From: Epiperipatus broadwayi
Lineage: Eukaryota; Onychophora; Udeonychophora; Euonychophora; Peripatidae
Reading direction: 5' to 3'
Length of the DNA stretch: 64,000 bases
Assembly: GCA_028023455.1 (NCBI GenBank)
Contig: JAQFVV010012423.1
Coordinates: 8,412,269 to 8,476,268, forward strand
The position numbers and the translations under genes are program-made. This document shows, one piece after another, positions 35,500 through 48,758 of this stretch. A model generated the notes under the pieces. It made no database searches. It was not told the DNA's origin and saw nothing but the letters and a program-made list of their open reading frames with translations. Position 1 is the stretch's first letter. The number at the start of each line of letters is the position of its first letter.

Positions 35500-38310
35500 G
35501 TATGAGGAAACTGTAAAAAAAAAACATTTGTTTTAATAAACAGGAAAGTGTGTTTTTGATAATAGACTTATTATCAAAATCTAAGAACTCTTTTATCCAT
35601 TTCTAATTTTTTTAAAATTTAGACTCTAAATATATTAAGCTTTATCTTTCTATCATTAATGGAATTTTAAAAGTTTATATTTTCCCAATATATGCAAAAT
35701 TTGCATTTTGTTTTTATTTGCCTTATTTTTCTAAACAAGCAGTTCACTACTTATGTAAACCTAAAATAATATAAAACCATGATTTATGTAAACCATTCCA
35801 ATATCTATATATATATATATAAAAGATGTCCAAGTCAATATAGCATTATTTCTTATGTTTCCCATGCTTTATGAACATATCTTGTAATATATTAGACGTA
35901 CATATTTTTGGCTAAACGTAATATAAACTCTGAGAAAGATTGTTGATCAGTCAAAACTATGAGGTTATATTTAAAAATAATAAATAAATTGCATGCATGA
36001 AGTTGTTATTATTTATGTTTAGTATAAAATAGAAATTCAAAAATAGACAGAGAAAAAAATGGATTGTTTTATAATTACTTCAAATAGTGTTTATTTTCAA
36101 AAATATTTCATGTTTTGCATCATGATAAATATGCATTTGAAATGAAAATCTGATTTAAATAAAATTTAACTTAGTCAAACAGAGTATTTAAATAATTAGA
36201 GGACTAATTGTATTATAAACAAGTTATTTACATTTATTTTATAAAACTGTCCTTTTTCAATTGAATTTTGATTTCTATGGCTATCCATTAAATTTATTCA
36301 AACTTTTATCAAAATATCATTACTATATAAAATAGTTTTATTCAATATTTCTAATGCATCTTTAAAAACTGGTTTTATCAGCTTAGAAACAACATTACCT
36401 TATTTTGATGAGTAGTCCTACAAAACCAAATTTTAATTAAGATATTAAAAGAATCCAAACTATTTCATATTCTAAAATTAAATTGTAAATTACTTATTTT
36501 TCCTTTTATCATTCAAATTTATTATCTAACATATAATCCACATGACTTTACTGATTTACTTTCAACATCTTTGTTAGCAACAATAGTCCACTTTACTACT
36601 CTGCTTCAGAGTTATCTATTATTATTTTTTCGGTGAAAACTAATAACCATAACTCATCCGGAGATTTGAAAGACACTGCCATTTTGTAACCACTGAATTT
36701 TCAAGTTATAATAAATGGCTCTTGGGGATAGTAGTAAATTAAATATTGGTAATGCACACAATAATTTAATGCAGGAATCGGTACCCAGGAATCTTAGAAT
36801 TTAAGATTATTGATTTATATTGAATTTCAAACACTATGAGCTAGAATAATATTTATTCAGGATTAAGAGGAAATCATTGACAAAAGCAAGAGTTATGATT
36901 ATTTTCAAAGCTGACATTCAATAAAATATTTAACTTATATAAAATATTGATGTTAAATTTAATGTATCTAAGCACCAAATTTTGATTGGCATCGAAACTT
37001 TTTTAAGTTTTTTCCCTTCGAAGTCTTATTATGAAAATTTATCATAAAGAATTTTTGCTTTTTTTGTTGTTATTTCATTCTGGAAGCAATCTTTCTGGAT
37101 CTTATTTCATTATTTTTAAGCATTCTATTGATTTCAGAACAATACTAGGTAACATGTTCTGAGTCAATATAATATAATATATATATATAATGGCATAGGC
37201 AATAAGCATCATCAAAAATTTGATAATTATTAATTAAATAATAATAATAATTACATAAAAATCTTCAGAACGTATAAGGTGAATGATTGTAAAGTTTAAC
37301 AGTTTACGAGTATGTTGTTCAGACAAATAGACAATAAATTGGTATCAAAGTTTTCAATGATGATTCTTTAACATAGTTTATTTTAATATTTCAAATTTAG
37401 TTCTGCATTATAAGAACAATAAAATGTTTTACATTTTCCTGATGCATTTATGGATTTAATTTGTCATTTTTTGCAGAAAATTTTACATTTGTATTTATAT
37501 ATGTGTGAACTATAGCAAAAATAAAATTGAAACCATTAATTAAATAATATAAAAATATTTTTAAAAAGCAATGCTTAAAGTTAATTAACACACTTATAAA
37601 GATCTCATTGGACATAACATCACAATCATCATTCATGTCTTAAAACATCAGATTTCTTTTAAGGGTCCAAGGAGTTTTCAAGAATGTGTATTTTTTTTCT
37701 TCTAGATAATCTGTTATGGAAGCATGTCTAATTATTCAATATTGATAATATGTGTTAACGGTTGAAGATCAAAAGGTAATCAGTTTGTCAGAGGAATGTA
37801 AATAAATTCACCATGAATATTATATGATGCACCTTTTACTATTGATAGAAATGCTTTGAATCCATGATTTATTTGTATCTTTGTAAAATTATGTTTAAGT
37901 TTCTGTAAAAATATAAATTAGAAGTGGATTAACATTAGATGATTTTCTATATACACTATGTGTGTTATCCTTTATTGTAAATGTCTTTTAATTTTTAAAA
38001 AATTTGTACAATATATATAAGTATATTTTGATAATAGTAAAAATATAAATAATTTTAAGAATATATTATAATTTTAGTACCATATATTTAGCTATACTAT
38101 AATAATTATTTCAGGTAAATGTTTAACTGTTCATGGATGATAATGGATAACCAAAGCATGCTACTAACATTACAATATATGTTGAAATTATATTTATAAC
38201 TTTAACCTTTATTATTATTATTTATTTTTACATACTTCATAATAATATTATATATATATGTGTGTGTGTGTAATAAGAAAAATCTAAACTTTCCAATTAA
38301 ACAAGTAATG
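35500..38310. other. Intron 2 sequence without recognised gene
   Basis: Only AT-rich sequence is seen. A short non-AT-rich patch on the minus strand near 36610-36685 starts an open frame MAVSFKSPDELWLLVFTEKI but shows no recognisable family. Confidence 0.4.
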
Positions 38311-39600
38311 TCTAAATGCACTAAAATGCTGATATTGGTGAAGCTAATTGCAGATAGATTAATGGTTGAGAGCTTTCAAGAAGTTTATTTTTCCATAATC
38401 ATAGCCAGCAAGTTGAAAGAGAATAATGGGAATTGTTTGCCATGAATATTTGAATTTATGCAAAGTGAGTTAGAGAGTTCCTTTGTTGGAAAGAAACATG
38501 CTTCCTTCTGGGTTACAGCAGCCATGCTTCTTTAACTTTATGTTTAGAGTTAGGGCATGGTGGCAGAAGCTGGTTGGAATATATGGCCAGTGGTCCTTTG
38601 GTATTCCAAAAAAAAAAATGGAATTGTATTCAAGCTTGTTTAGAGCTCTTTGTATAAGTAACTCTTCTGAGAGAAGTGAGTGGAAAGAGAGGCATGCGAT
38701 TTGCCATTATATATAGCACTACAGCCATTTGAGAGCATGTGATTTTATACACTGTGATGAGTTTAATCAGAGGGTAATTGGTATTTTGAATTATTGATTA
38801 GTCTATTAATTGAAGGAGATGTATGAAAACTTGGCTTGAAAAAATGAGAGAAGGTTTTAATAAAGTTTTTATTGAGGGAATGAATGTGTAAAAGAAGAAG
38901 CCATGGTTTATCATTCTTGAGAGGGTTGATATGTAACTTCTGATAAAATTGTTTTATCTTTCTTGTAAGATGACTGAGATTAAATCCAACATTGATGAGA
39001 TCTTTTATATATTGTTCTGTTATTTTTGCATGAGGTTTCAAATTTACATAGGTAATGATTATGGAAAAGGAAAGGTGAGAGACCTGCAAATTTGAGTGTG
39101 AGTGGGGGAATTTGATTGAGGATGTGTGTAGCCTTTGACTTCCAGAGGTTTGATACACATAGTGTAGTTTAGAAGACTTGTGGATCATTGTATGTGAATG
39201 TCCAGATATTTAATCTCATGGTATGTATCTTCCCAGACAATAGTGAACAATAAAGAGGAGTGCATTTAGAGCTCTAATTTCAGATTGGTGATGGATGTTT
39301 TTGATCTGGTGACAAACGCATCTTCAAGGTAATGAGTATAGATAAAATTGGGTTTGGTCTGAAATATTGAGGAAGTTTATCTTCAAAGTGAGTAAAGTAT
39401 ATGTTGGATAGGATTCTACTGAATGGACTCTTTAACCCACTTTCCATAAATTTCACTATTCATCACATACATTTTCCATTGTGCTCATTCAACTTATTGG
39501 CTATGATTATGAGAACCATAAAACTTTTTGAAAGTGCTCAGCCATTAATCTATTATCTGTAATTAGCTTCACCAATACCTGCATTTTAGTGCATTTAGAT
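38311..39600 (-). mobile_element. Retroelement relic with inverted ends and RT fragment
   Basis: Ends 38311-38430 and 39477-39600 are reverse complements (TCTAAATGCACTAAAATGC, TTGGTGAAGCTAATT and ATAATCATAGCCA shared). The minus strand between them encodes a broken RT: an ILSNIYFTHFEDKLPQYFRP block near 39400, then YTHYLEDAFVTRS near 39330 in the position of the YVDD motif, then FTIVWEDTYHEIKYLDIHI near 39200-39255. A 141-codon open stretch (38763-39188) follows, with a YIKDLINVGFNLSHLTRKIK block. The order and the inverted ends fit a Penelope-like element better than a LINE, but the family is not certain. Confidence 0.5.
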
Positions 39601-39886
39601 ATAATTTATATGTATATGTGTGTGTAATTATCTTATATTTTATTGTAGAAAAGTCACAGTCAGGCATTAATAGAATTAAATAAAATTGAATTTGAATGCA
39701 AAAAGCATTTACAGTTTACTATTTTCATTAGTCCCTGTCTATTAACATCTGACAATGATTTTTCTATAATGAAATATTAAAAATATTTCAACCATATAAA
39801 CTGTTAAAAAAGTATTAATTTATATATGTATTTTATATTTATGCATACACATATATTGATTACAGTATAATATATAATATTCGTAG

Positions 39887-40013
39887 ATCATTTATCTGGC
39901 CAGAAATCCTAAAGATGTTGTGGTTTCTTACTATTTTTTTTATAGAAGTTTAATAAGTATAAAATATAAAGGTTCATTTGAAGAATTTTGGACTAGATTT
40001 ATGAATGACAAAG
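39887..40013 (+). CDS. SULT-family sulfotransferase, coding exon 3
   Basis: Residues 170-211 and the first base of 212. The join with exon 2 reads CKIIYLARNPKDVVVSYYFF, the 3'-phosphate (PAP) binding block. R175 and S183 stand in the places of SULT1A1 Arg130 and Ser138. FEEFWTRFMND follows, typical of the helix after this site. The acceptor is TTCGTAG at 39880-39886 and the donor AAAG|GTAATA. Length is 127 bp, the same as the corresponding vertebrate SULT1 exon. Confidence 0.95.
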
Positions 40014-42304
40014 GTAATATGTTAGTATTTTCAAATTAGATTTATAATTTTATAAACATTAATATAGTTTTATTTATATTTACAAGAATGCTACTGTTCA
40101 ATAAAGTTACAGGAAATTACAAAGATTCAAAATAGACAAATGTATTCATTAGAAGGATACAATTTTCTCGAAATTGTTTCTTCTAATTTAAAACGTTGGG
40201 AGCAGGATTAGATCTTGAAATAAATAATACTTATCTAAATTGTCAAGTTTGATTTGCAAATGACATTGTTGCAATTATTATTTGTAACAATACGTGATAA
40301 ATTACAAATTGGAAATATAATTCAATTAATTTGAATCTAACTTTAAGAGTATATTATACTAAAAGTAAATATTTAGCATATATGTCTATCCTATGAATAC
40401 CATAGTAAATGGAAATAGAATTGATGAAGTGAACTAATATATTCATTAATATCAACTAAAACAATGAAACAAGCTTAAAGATTAGTAAAATAAAACTAGT
40501 GGTTTTAATTAAACTTTTAATCATTGTATCTTATATCTTTATATATATGAAACAATATGAAACAAGATTTTAAGTACCACAAAGAATGAAAAAATTGTTG
40601 GAAATAATAAATGATATGATCTTAATTTGATTCATTGTAATTTTTCCTTTCATTTTTTTTCCAAATTTTTTATTATTTTATTGTCTTTTATCATTTAGTT
40701 CAGAATAGGGCTTAGTCATTGTAAGCCTTGTGTGGTGTAAGTCATTTTTCTATTAAAAATTTTAACAACAGATCATAAAAATAAATATCTAATATTAACT
40801 GTCACTCAAATTTGTCTATAATAATTGGTCAATAATTTTTTCTAATTTTAAAAGTCAAAATATTGAAAAAATTTAAAATTATCAATATTTTTTTTATTTT
40901 CTTATGACATAACAAGATGGCAGACAGTTTTAGAAAGGAATAATTCTTGTTTATTAAATGACATAATCATATAATTTTAATAGTTTTTTTTTTGTCAGTT
41001 CAAATTGGGATTGTTTAATTTAAACAAAAACAATACACAAAACATAAGGAATAACAGTTAATGATTAACAAGGTAATTACCAATGTGCCATATCGATTTC
41101 TTAGTAAAAAATTTTCAATAATAATAAAGATAAATTATATGCTCTATGTAATATATCATAAAAACTATAAAGCTGAGAAAATATAATCATTATCATAAAG
41201 TAAAAAATGAACAATTTTAATATTTTTAAATTTATTCATAAATTGTAATTTTGTTAAGTAGGACTTTTTAAAATAATTTTAAATTATTCTTCATAAAATT
41301 TATATTTACATTATAATCCTTATTGTTCTTTTTATAAAAAAATCAGAACATTTTTTTACTTCATTTTCTTTTCTAACAAAATAATTTTTAGATTAGATAA
41401 TAATTTGTTTTTAAATATTTATGTAATAATAATATTGGTATATTATAAGATGAAAGTGCAAATATACATTACTAACAGAATTTGGCCAATTTATATATTG
41501 TGCACATATGTATTAATTACATGCATAAACATATTATGATTAATTTTTACAATTAATATTTTAAAATGTAATCATTAATATTGTTCTGATAAATTTAATT
41601 TTATTTTCATAATTAAAAATGGTTTTTACTTTCTAAAAAATAAATTTGAAATAATTTATTGAGATAATTCATTTTGATGTGACATAAATTAATATTTAAA
41701 AATGTATTTATTAATATTGTACTTCTTCTGAAAATACTTACTAATTCATTTTAAAATCCTCACATATGAATTTTCTATTGTTTTTCTTATAATATATATA
41801 TATATATAATTATAGTTTTTATGAAAAAATTCATAAGAAAGACTATAAGCTGTATTATCATTTTGAAAATATTTTAAAAAGAGATTATTCTTAGCATACA
41901 TTATATGCATGCATAATGAATGCCATTTTTTTTCATTAAATTTATTGGAAGGCAGATTCATTTTTAGTTTTTAAAATATTAATGAAATCTTAGTGAAGAT
42001 AAAACTTTAAATCAAATATTATTAATTTTAACTTTTTAAAAAAAATCAGTTGACAAAGAATGAAGGATTACAATATCTGTCTATAATTAGATATCATTTG
42101 CTTTTTTAATTACAATTTATTTTATATTAATAAGTAAATGAAAATCAAAATCTTTGGAAATAGAATTAAAAAGTGAGACATTTCTTTTTTTTTCATTAAT
42201 AAAATCTTCATTATGATAACAGAATTAAATGCAATTTTAAATAATAATTAAATAATGCTTTAAAATTTTCTTCCACTTCTTCTTATTTGCATTGCTGAAT
42301 TATA
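40014..42304. other. Intron 3, first part, without recognised gene
   Basis: Very A+T-rich. No element recognised. Confidence 0.4.
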
Positions 42305-42550
42305 TATAATATAATACACCATATATACCTTAAATGACACTTTACAATGCAGTTTAACATATGATTTATTTTATTTTATTTTCTTACAGTTTCAACTGTC
42401 CAGCAGTCATCATCAGAGCTTTAAACCTTTTTAAAGCTCTGATGATGACTGCTGGACAGTTGAAATTGTAAGGAAATAAAATAAAATAAATCATATGTTA
42501 AACTGCATTGTAAAGTGTCACTTAAGGTGTATATGGCGTGTTATATTATA
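42305..42550. repeat. Near-perfect foldback, two 121-bp arms
   Basis: Arms 42305-42425 and 42430-42550 are reverse complements with a 4-nt loop (CCTT). Shared blocks are ATGATTTATTTTATTTTATT and CAACTGTCCAGCAGTCATC with its complement. Only a handful of differences. Both arms carry a hammerhead-like core next to the centre (listed separately). Confidence 0.92.
42439..42465 (+). ncRNA. Hammerhead-like core in foldback (mirrored on the minus strand)
   Basis: CTGATGA (42439-42445), one extra T, stem GACTG/CAGTT with loop CTGGA (42447-42461; first pair G-T), then GAAA (42462-42465). The left arm has the same on the minus strand with CTGATGA at 42416-42410 and GAAA at 42393-42390. The extra T between core and stem departs from the strict consensus, so activity is doubtful. 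Confidence 0.4.
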
Positions 42551-43006
42551 AATGATGCTTTGCAAGGAAATTGTTATTTGGAAATTAATTTTCAAGAGTA
42601 ATAAGTTTTATTAATTTATTCAAAGTATATTTTTTGATGTGAATATGGCCAGATTGAATGAAAATAAGAATTATGATAACAGGGTCTCAGCAGCTGACTT
42701 CAGGATTGATAATGAATGCATGGGAATGATTGCAATGAAAAATCTTAAATTTTTGTGTCATTGAGAAGATTTAAAAAACAAGCAGATTCTGAAGAAGAAG
42801 AATTTATTGATTACCAAGAGTTGATATCAACTTGAAATCTTTTTTATAGTAATATCAACTCACTCATCTATTTATATCCATTATTCATCATCATGTTTGT
42901 CAGTGATCAGATCAAGACAAAAGTTGTTTTGAGGATTTGAACACAACTTTATCTGGTTTATAGAAAATTTTTTAGTTGAAATAATCAATATTTGAGCATG
43001 TGTTGT

Positions 43007-43168
43007 ATGCTTTTGAGTATAGCTCAAGAACTAAATATCCCTGAATCAAAGCTCAATCTGGTTCATCTCATGATTGAACATCATATGAACTATGAAGTGC
43101 CAACAGCATATGCAGACTTTGTTGTTTCATTAGTGAGACAAGAATTCACAGTCCTACTTTTTAAATAA
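43007..43168 (+). other. Unexplained 53-residue open frame
   Basis: Starts MLLSIAQELNIPESKLNLVH and continues LMIEHHMNYEVPTAYADFVV before a stop. Its composition is less AT-rich and more protein-like than the neighbourhood. A stretch about 350 bp upstream (MARLNENKNYDNRVSAADFR, from about 42645) looks similar in character. No family was recognised; it may be a relic of an unidentified element or retrocopy. Confidence 0.15.
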
Positions 43169-44510
43169 TTTGATTCCCTTGTAAACAGAAATTAGTTCTA
43201 ATCATAACATCATCTTTTGTGCTTATTGATAAGAATATGAAAGCTGTTTTTACTATTTTCAACTTAGATACCATTTCCAGAGTAATAACTCTTTCTATTT
43301 CTTATAACCAATAAACTATTAATGTCCATAAAGATAGCTAAGCAGCTAAAATGTATTCGTTATTCAAATTTTAAGATAACATAATTCAAAAATAACTAAT
43401 ATTCTACTCTAACCAATTAAATATTTATTCTTAGTAGGTTGAAGACATATTGTTGAAAAATGGATAATCAAACTTTATTAATCAAAAGATTGATGTTCAA
43501 ATATTAAATAAATTTTAATTTCTTCAGTTCATGTATTTAGTAACTGCTTTAAAGCAAAAGAAATACACTTGTGTGATTATTTATTGTAGAAAATTTATCT
43601 ATATTGTCTGATGAATTGCTTTTACTGATACTATATATTTTAAAATATCAAAATTATTAATTACAAACACATGTTTAATTTTTATATTTTTGAGTTTTTT
43701 TTTTTTATAAACAAAAAAAAAAAAAATGCATAAGATTTTAAACAACACAATTTATCATCATTTTATCTTATTCCATTTGATTATTTATTATCATAGTTTT
43801 ATAATTTATGAATTAAAAAATAGAACTTTGGTAAGGAATGACTATTTTTTTTTTTTGTAGTTTATCTTTTAAAATATTACTTAAAAACTTTAATCACTTA
43901 TGTTTTTTTTAAGATCTCAACTATGAATTAGCAAATAATATATATATATATATATTACTGATAAGAAAATTAAAGGTAAAAATATATTTATTATTATTCA
44001 GGTTCAGTTTTGGGCCATTTTATGCAGTGCATTCCTATTCCATTTTCAAAAAGGATATAAATAAAATGAAAATCAGAAAACTTGAAGCTGATAAATTTGT
44101 TTGAAAATATTTATTCCTGTAATATTTTTTATAGTGAATTCAAATATGTTTGCAAAATGTTATAAGGTTTTTGTTTGTAATGCCTAATTCAATTTCCAAA
44201 AAACTTCTACTAATATATTTATTTAAATCTGCAATCTGTAGTTTAGTTCTTTTCATAACTTATAAATTCAACATTTGAGGGAGATCAATATTCTAACATG
44301 TTTTTCTGTATAAGAAAGAAATGGTATAGTATTTAAAGAATATAGATATAATTTATTTTTAATAAATTTAAAGTTTATATATACGATTAAAAAAGTATAA
44401 TGATTTCTGAACTAATAAAAATTGATTATATATATATTGTAAGTGATAATTTTACACTATATAATATAGGAATGAACATTTCCATTATTTTGTCCAACTC
44501 CTATATATAT

Positions 44511-44913
44511 AATATTCAAATCAATATATATATATGTCAAAATACAGTAAAATTTCACATAAATTATCTTATTTTTAGAAGTACTTTCAACTATTCATCT
44601 TGTAGTCTTTATCAACTATATAACACTAAATAATCAAAACGAGACAACTCTCCACAATACCCATACTTCAATTCAGATTTCCCGCAATTCTGTTATTTTA
44701 ACATTCAGCAGTCATCAGATGTTAAAATAACAGAATTGCGGGAAATCTGAATTGAAATATGGGTATTGTGAAGAGTTGTCTCGTTTTGATTATTTAATGT
44801 TATATAGTTGATAAAGACTACAAGATGAATAGTTGAAAGTACTTCTAAAAATAAGATAATTTATGTGCATTTTACTGTATTTTGATATATATATATATAT
44901 TGATTTGAATATT
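44511..44913. repeat. Near-perfect foldback, two ~195-bp arms
   Basis: Arms 44511-44704 and 44719-44913 are reverse complements with a 14-nt loop (TCAGCAGTCATCAG). Shared blocks are GATTTCCCGCAATTCTGTTA, AATCAAAACGAGACAACTC and GAAGTACTTTCAACTATTC. The loop with CAGCAGTCATCA matches the near-centre sequence of the foldback at 42.4 kb, which suggests a common origin. Confidence 0.92.
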
Positions 44914-45919
44914 ACATATATTGTTGAACGAATACAGACATCAAATATATATATATATATGTACAGGCTGTCTTATAAGACAACATCATAGAGTTAATCC
45001 ATATTTTTATAATTTTTTTACAGACTATAATATATCGGAAAAAGCCAGAATTAATTCAAGTAATTCTGATCATTATATGTGTGTGTGTGTGTGCATGTGA
45101 AGAGACCATTGAACATTTGTTTTAGAAAATAATTATTTTGTTGTCCTACATGATTTAGTGTAGAGGTAGTGTGGAGCTCAAGATCCATGAATCAATGCTC
45201 AACTCTGCTATTTCTGATGCTATAAGTTTTTATACATTTTTGAGCAATAAACCATTCCATTATTTTTATTGTTATTATTATTTAATGTGTCTGCATTATT
45301 ACTTCTGACCTGTGTTTGTAATTATTAACCATGAGCTTATTGAGAATAATGATTTGTCATTTAATTATGCAAATTCTATAAATAAATAAAAAAGCATGCT
45401 TTTTAACTATTTTTTTCTTTTGATGCTGGACTTATGGGATATTGTGTAAACATGTAATGATGCAAACAAATTGATTTCTCTTTACATGACGTCAGAAGTT
45501 TTTATAGGTAGATCACATGCCCAGAGATCCTATTAGCCAATTTAAATTCTAATTTATATTCATTTAATCATTTTCCTGGCAGAGCACATATTAATAAAAT
45601 CAATTTGATTAGTTCAAATAATTTCTGCTCAAACTTTATGAATAAAATCAGGCATCATTTGTGAAGTAAAATGTGAAATAATTCACAAATCAAACCAACT
45701 GTTAAACTGTTAGTCTAACTTGAACCCTGAATCATGGTTTTGAAAGTCAGTTTTTTTTTAGTTATTTATGCTAAGTCTAAACTTCATTCTTTAATTCACA
45801 GTTCAAAAGCAGTCATATTTTTATTTAATAAAACTGAAATATTTTAATCACTAGTTCTAATTATACAATATAAATGTTGCATACTGTTTTTTGCTGATAT
45901 TAAAAGTATTTTCTATTAT
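44914..45919. other. Intron 3 sequence without recognised gene
   Basis: A (GT)n microsatellite lies at about 45077-45094. Otherwise nothing was recognised. Confidence 0.4.
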
Positions 45920-48593
45920 TCAATTCAATTTAGTTCTCTTTATTTATTGTACAAAATTACAGCATTAAGACAATTACAGAATTGCACTATAATTAATATA
46001 CAATACTATAAATAAGCAAGTATAAATATTAAATTATGAATATGTCTACATATTCATACATATAGGATTAGAAACAAATTTTTTAAAGTCTAATACAAAA
46101 ATATTTTCATCAATAAATTTTTATAATGTTAGGGAAATGAAACAAAGGTGAAGATTTTAATATGTTAGAGTGACAAACCTTAATGTAAAATAAATTAGAT
46201 GTGTGTGCTTTATATAAACAATTATTAGTTGTAATATTTGAGATTTTGTTTGTTAAAATAATTTTCTTGAGTGACAAGGTTATATAAGCATTTTAAGATC
46301 TCTAATCTTTCTTCTAACATATAGGGATATATAATGATTATCTAACTTAATATATTTAGAAAATTTATCATATACTAATTGAATTCTGATAATATCTTAT
46401 TAGGAAGTTGGATTCCAAACAACAGATCCATATTTCAAAATTGGTAGAACCATAGTGAGAAACAATTTATGCTTGAGGAGTTAGTAAATTTTCTATCATG
46501 CCTTAAAATCACACCCATAAAAAATTTTAAAAGCTTTATTTACCATAGTTTCAATGTGATGATAAAATGATGTTTTACTAGCAAAAAATGGTGCCAAGGT
46601 CTTTCTGTACATCAACCAAATTTATTTTATGGCTTTTAATATAATAAGAACAATTAAATAGTTCAGATTTTCTGGAATAAGAAACAGTTGAACATTTATC
46701 CAGATTACTATCCATCTTATTATTTCTATATTAATCCACAAAATTGTTATCTTTTTGTAAAAATATGCAGTCAGTAATTGAGTTAATATTCCTAAATATT
46801 TTACAATCATCTGCAAAACACAAAAGTTGTGAAAATTCAAATTTTTTTCCTCCATCATATAAATAAATATTAAATAATAATGGTGCAAGGATACTGCCTT
46901 GAGGTACCCCTAGATTTCAATAGTATGAATTAGAAAATTTGTTATTAAATTTGATATAAGCCATTTTTTCCCTAATAAAAGATTCAAACTGTACAAAAAA
47001 CCTAATTTGTACATTTTATGAAGCAATATAGAATGCCTATGTTTATCAAATGCTTTGGAGCAATCAAAACAGACAACAACGGGATGGCTTTGATTTTCAA
47101 AAGCATTGGCAATATTATCAGTTATTATTAGAAGATTAGTTTCAGTTGATTTATTAGGTAAAAATAACCAATTCAGCACATACTTTATAATTAAAAGAAG
47201 ATATATTATTATAACCTAAACATGAATATAATTTGTTTTTTGATAGCAGATATAATATCATTATTGTTGAAACAATCAATAGAAATACTATCATTAAAAC
47301 CCTCATTATGTAATTTATACTTGGAAGACAATTGAAAATTTCCATACAATCCAGAAAAGCAAATAAAAAAATCATCAGCACTTAAAGAGATGCTATAATC
47401 AATTTGAGACTTACTTTTGATAATGCCAGAATTTTTAGCTAAGGATCAAAATTCTTTAGAATTATCTGACAAATTGAGTTCAATACTTTTAACATATTTT
47501 TGATAATCAATTTTCTGAATCATTTTAACCAATCTTCTATAATAAACAAAGTTATTGTAAAAAAATACATTTTGAGTTTTAGAAAATTGCCTTTGATGAT
47601 AAGATTTCCTTCTAATAATTTTCTTAAGTGTAGCTGAAAATCAAGAAGGAAAATAATCATGAGAAACATGTTTTTTAGGAATATAAAAATCAATCAAATT
47701 GTTAAATACACGATTAAATAATTCCATATTATAATTAATGTCTGATGAAGAATATAATGAGCTTCAATCAAAATTGGAAATTGCCTTTCATAGACCAAAA
47801 TAATCCCCTTTTTTATAAAGTCTTTTAATATCTAGAGGAAAAAAAATTTAAAATAATTTATACTAACAAAAAGTTCAATAGGTGGGTGATGTAGATTAAT
47901 AGGAAAGTCAGAGATGAAACACAAAAACACAAATTAGTTAAAACATAATCAAGTATTCAGTTATGAGAATTTAAATCAGAATTGTGTTGCTTTAAATTCA
48001 AAAACTTAAAAAACTACAACATCCTATATGTCTTAAGTGATAGAGAAAAAACATTAAAAGAAGTATTACTGAATAACATGGGAATGTTATCGTCTCCAGT
48101 AATGATAACATTCATTTTATAATTAACCAAAAATTCTTCACAAGAACAAAGTAAGGCATCCATGTCAGAAAAAGACAAGGCTAGTCTGATATAAATATTT
48201 TCCAATAAAATTTTAATATGATGATCAGGGGAAATCTCACACCATGTGGATTTACAATAGGTAAAATCTAAAAACGTAGACTTGTGAATATTTTTTTTTT
48301 AATAGCAACGAGAGTATCCCTCCTCCTGTAAATGCTTCGTGATATCTATCTGTATGAAAAATTTTATATCTATTATCCAAAAATGAGTTATCATGAATTT
48401 GGCTATTAAGCTAAGTTTCAGGAAGGAAAATAAAATTATAATTTTCTGAATTAAAAAAAGTTTTAATTTGAATTAATTTAGTTTTCATTCCTTTAATGTT
48501 GGCATAAAAACAAGAAAAAACACCCATAGCAAATATATATATATATTCCTTTTTCTTTTCTTTTTTTAGAATTATTATTATAAAATCAATCAA
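45920..48593 (-). pseudogene. Jockey/CR1-like LINE, EN-RT, decayed
   Basis: Nearly full length ORF2 on the minus strand. Near 48550-48410 the endonuclease N-terminus reads NIKGMKTKLIQIKTFF followed by YNFIFLPET, then an RYKIFHTDRYHEAFTGGGIL block near 48380-48310. Near 48110-48075 VIITGDDNIP stands where the family has GDFN. RT: LPNKSTETNLLIITDNIANA and VVVCFDCSKAFD in 46910-47179, GVPQGSILAPLLFN near 46912-46870, and CFADDCKIF with the FADD catalytic pair intact at 46819-46808. The 3' end is marked by an AATAAA-like run and a TTGAATTG tail at about 45932-45920. Stops and frameshifts are moderate. Confidence 0.8.
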
Positions 48594-48758
48594 GAAGTAT
48601 TAATTTATGAGTCAAATAACCATAAAAAGAAAGAAGAAAAAAGAAATATTGCGAATCTAAAAATATGTTGTCATACTGTTATTTATAATACTTTTTAGAC
48701 TTGTTATTGATATTGTTATTATTATAGCACTAACAAGAGCTTAATATGATTTTTGCAG

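Noticed and set aside
45077-45094. (GT)n run considered as a regulatory element
   Set aside because: An ordinary dinucleotide microsatellite in an AT-rich intron; nothing ties it to a function.
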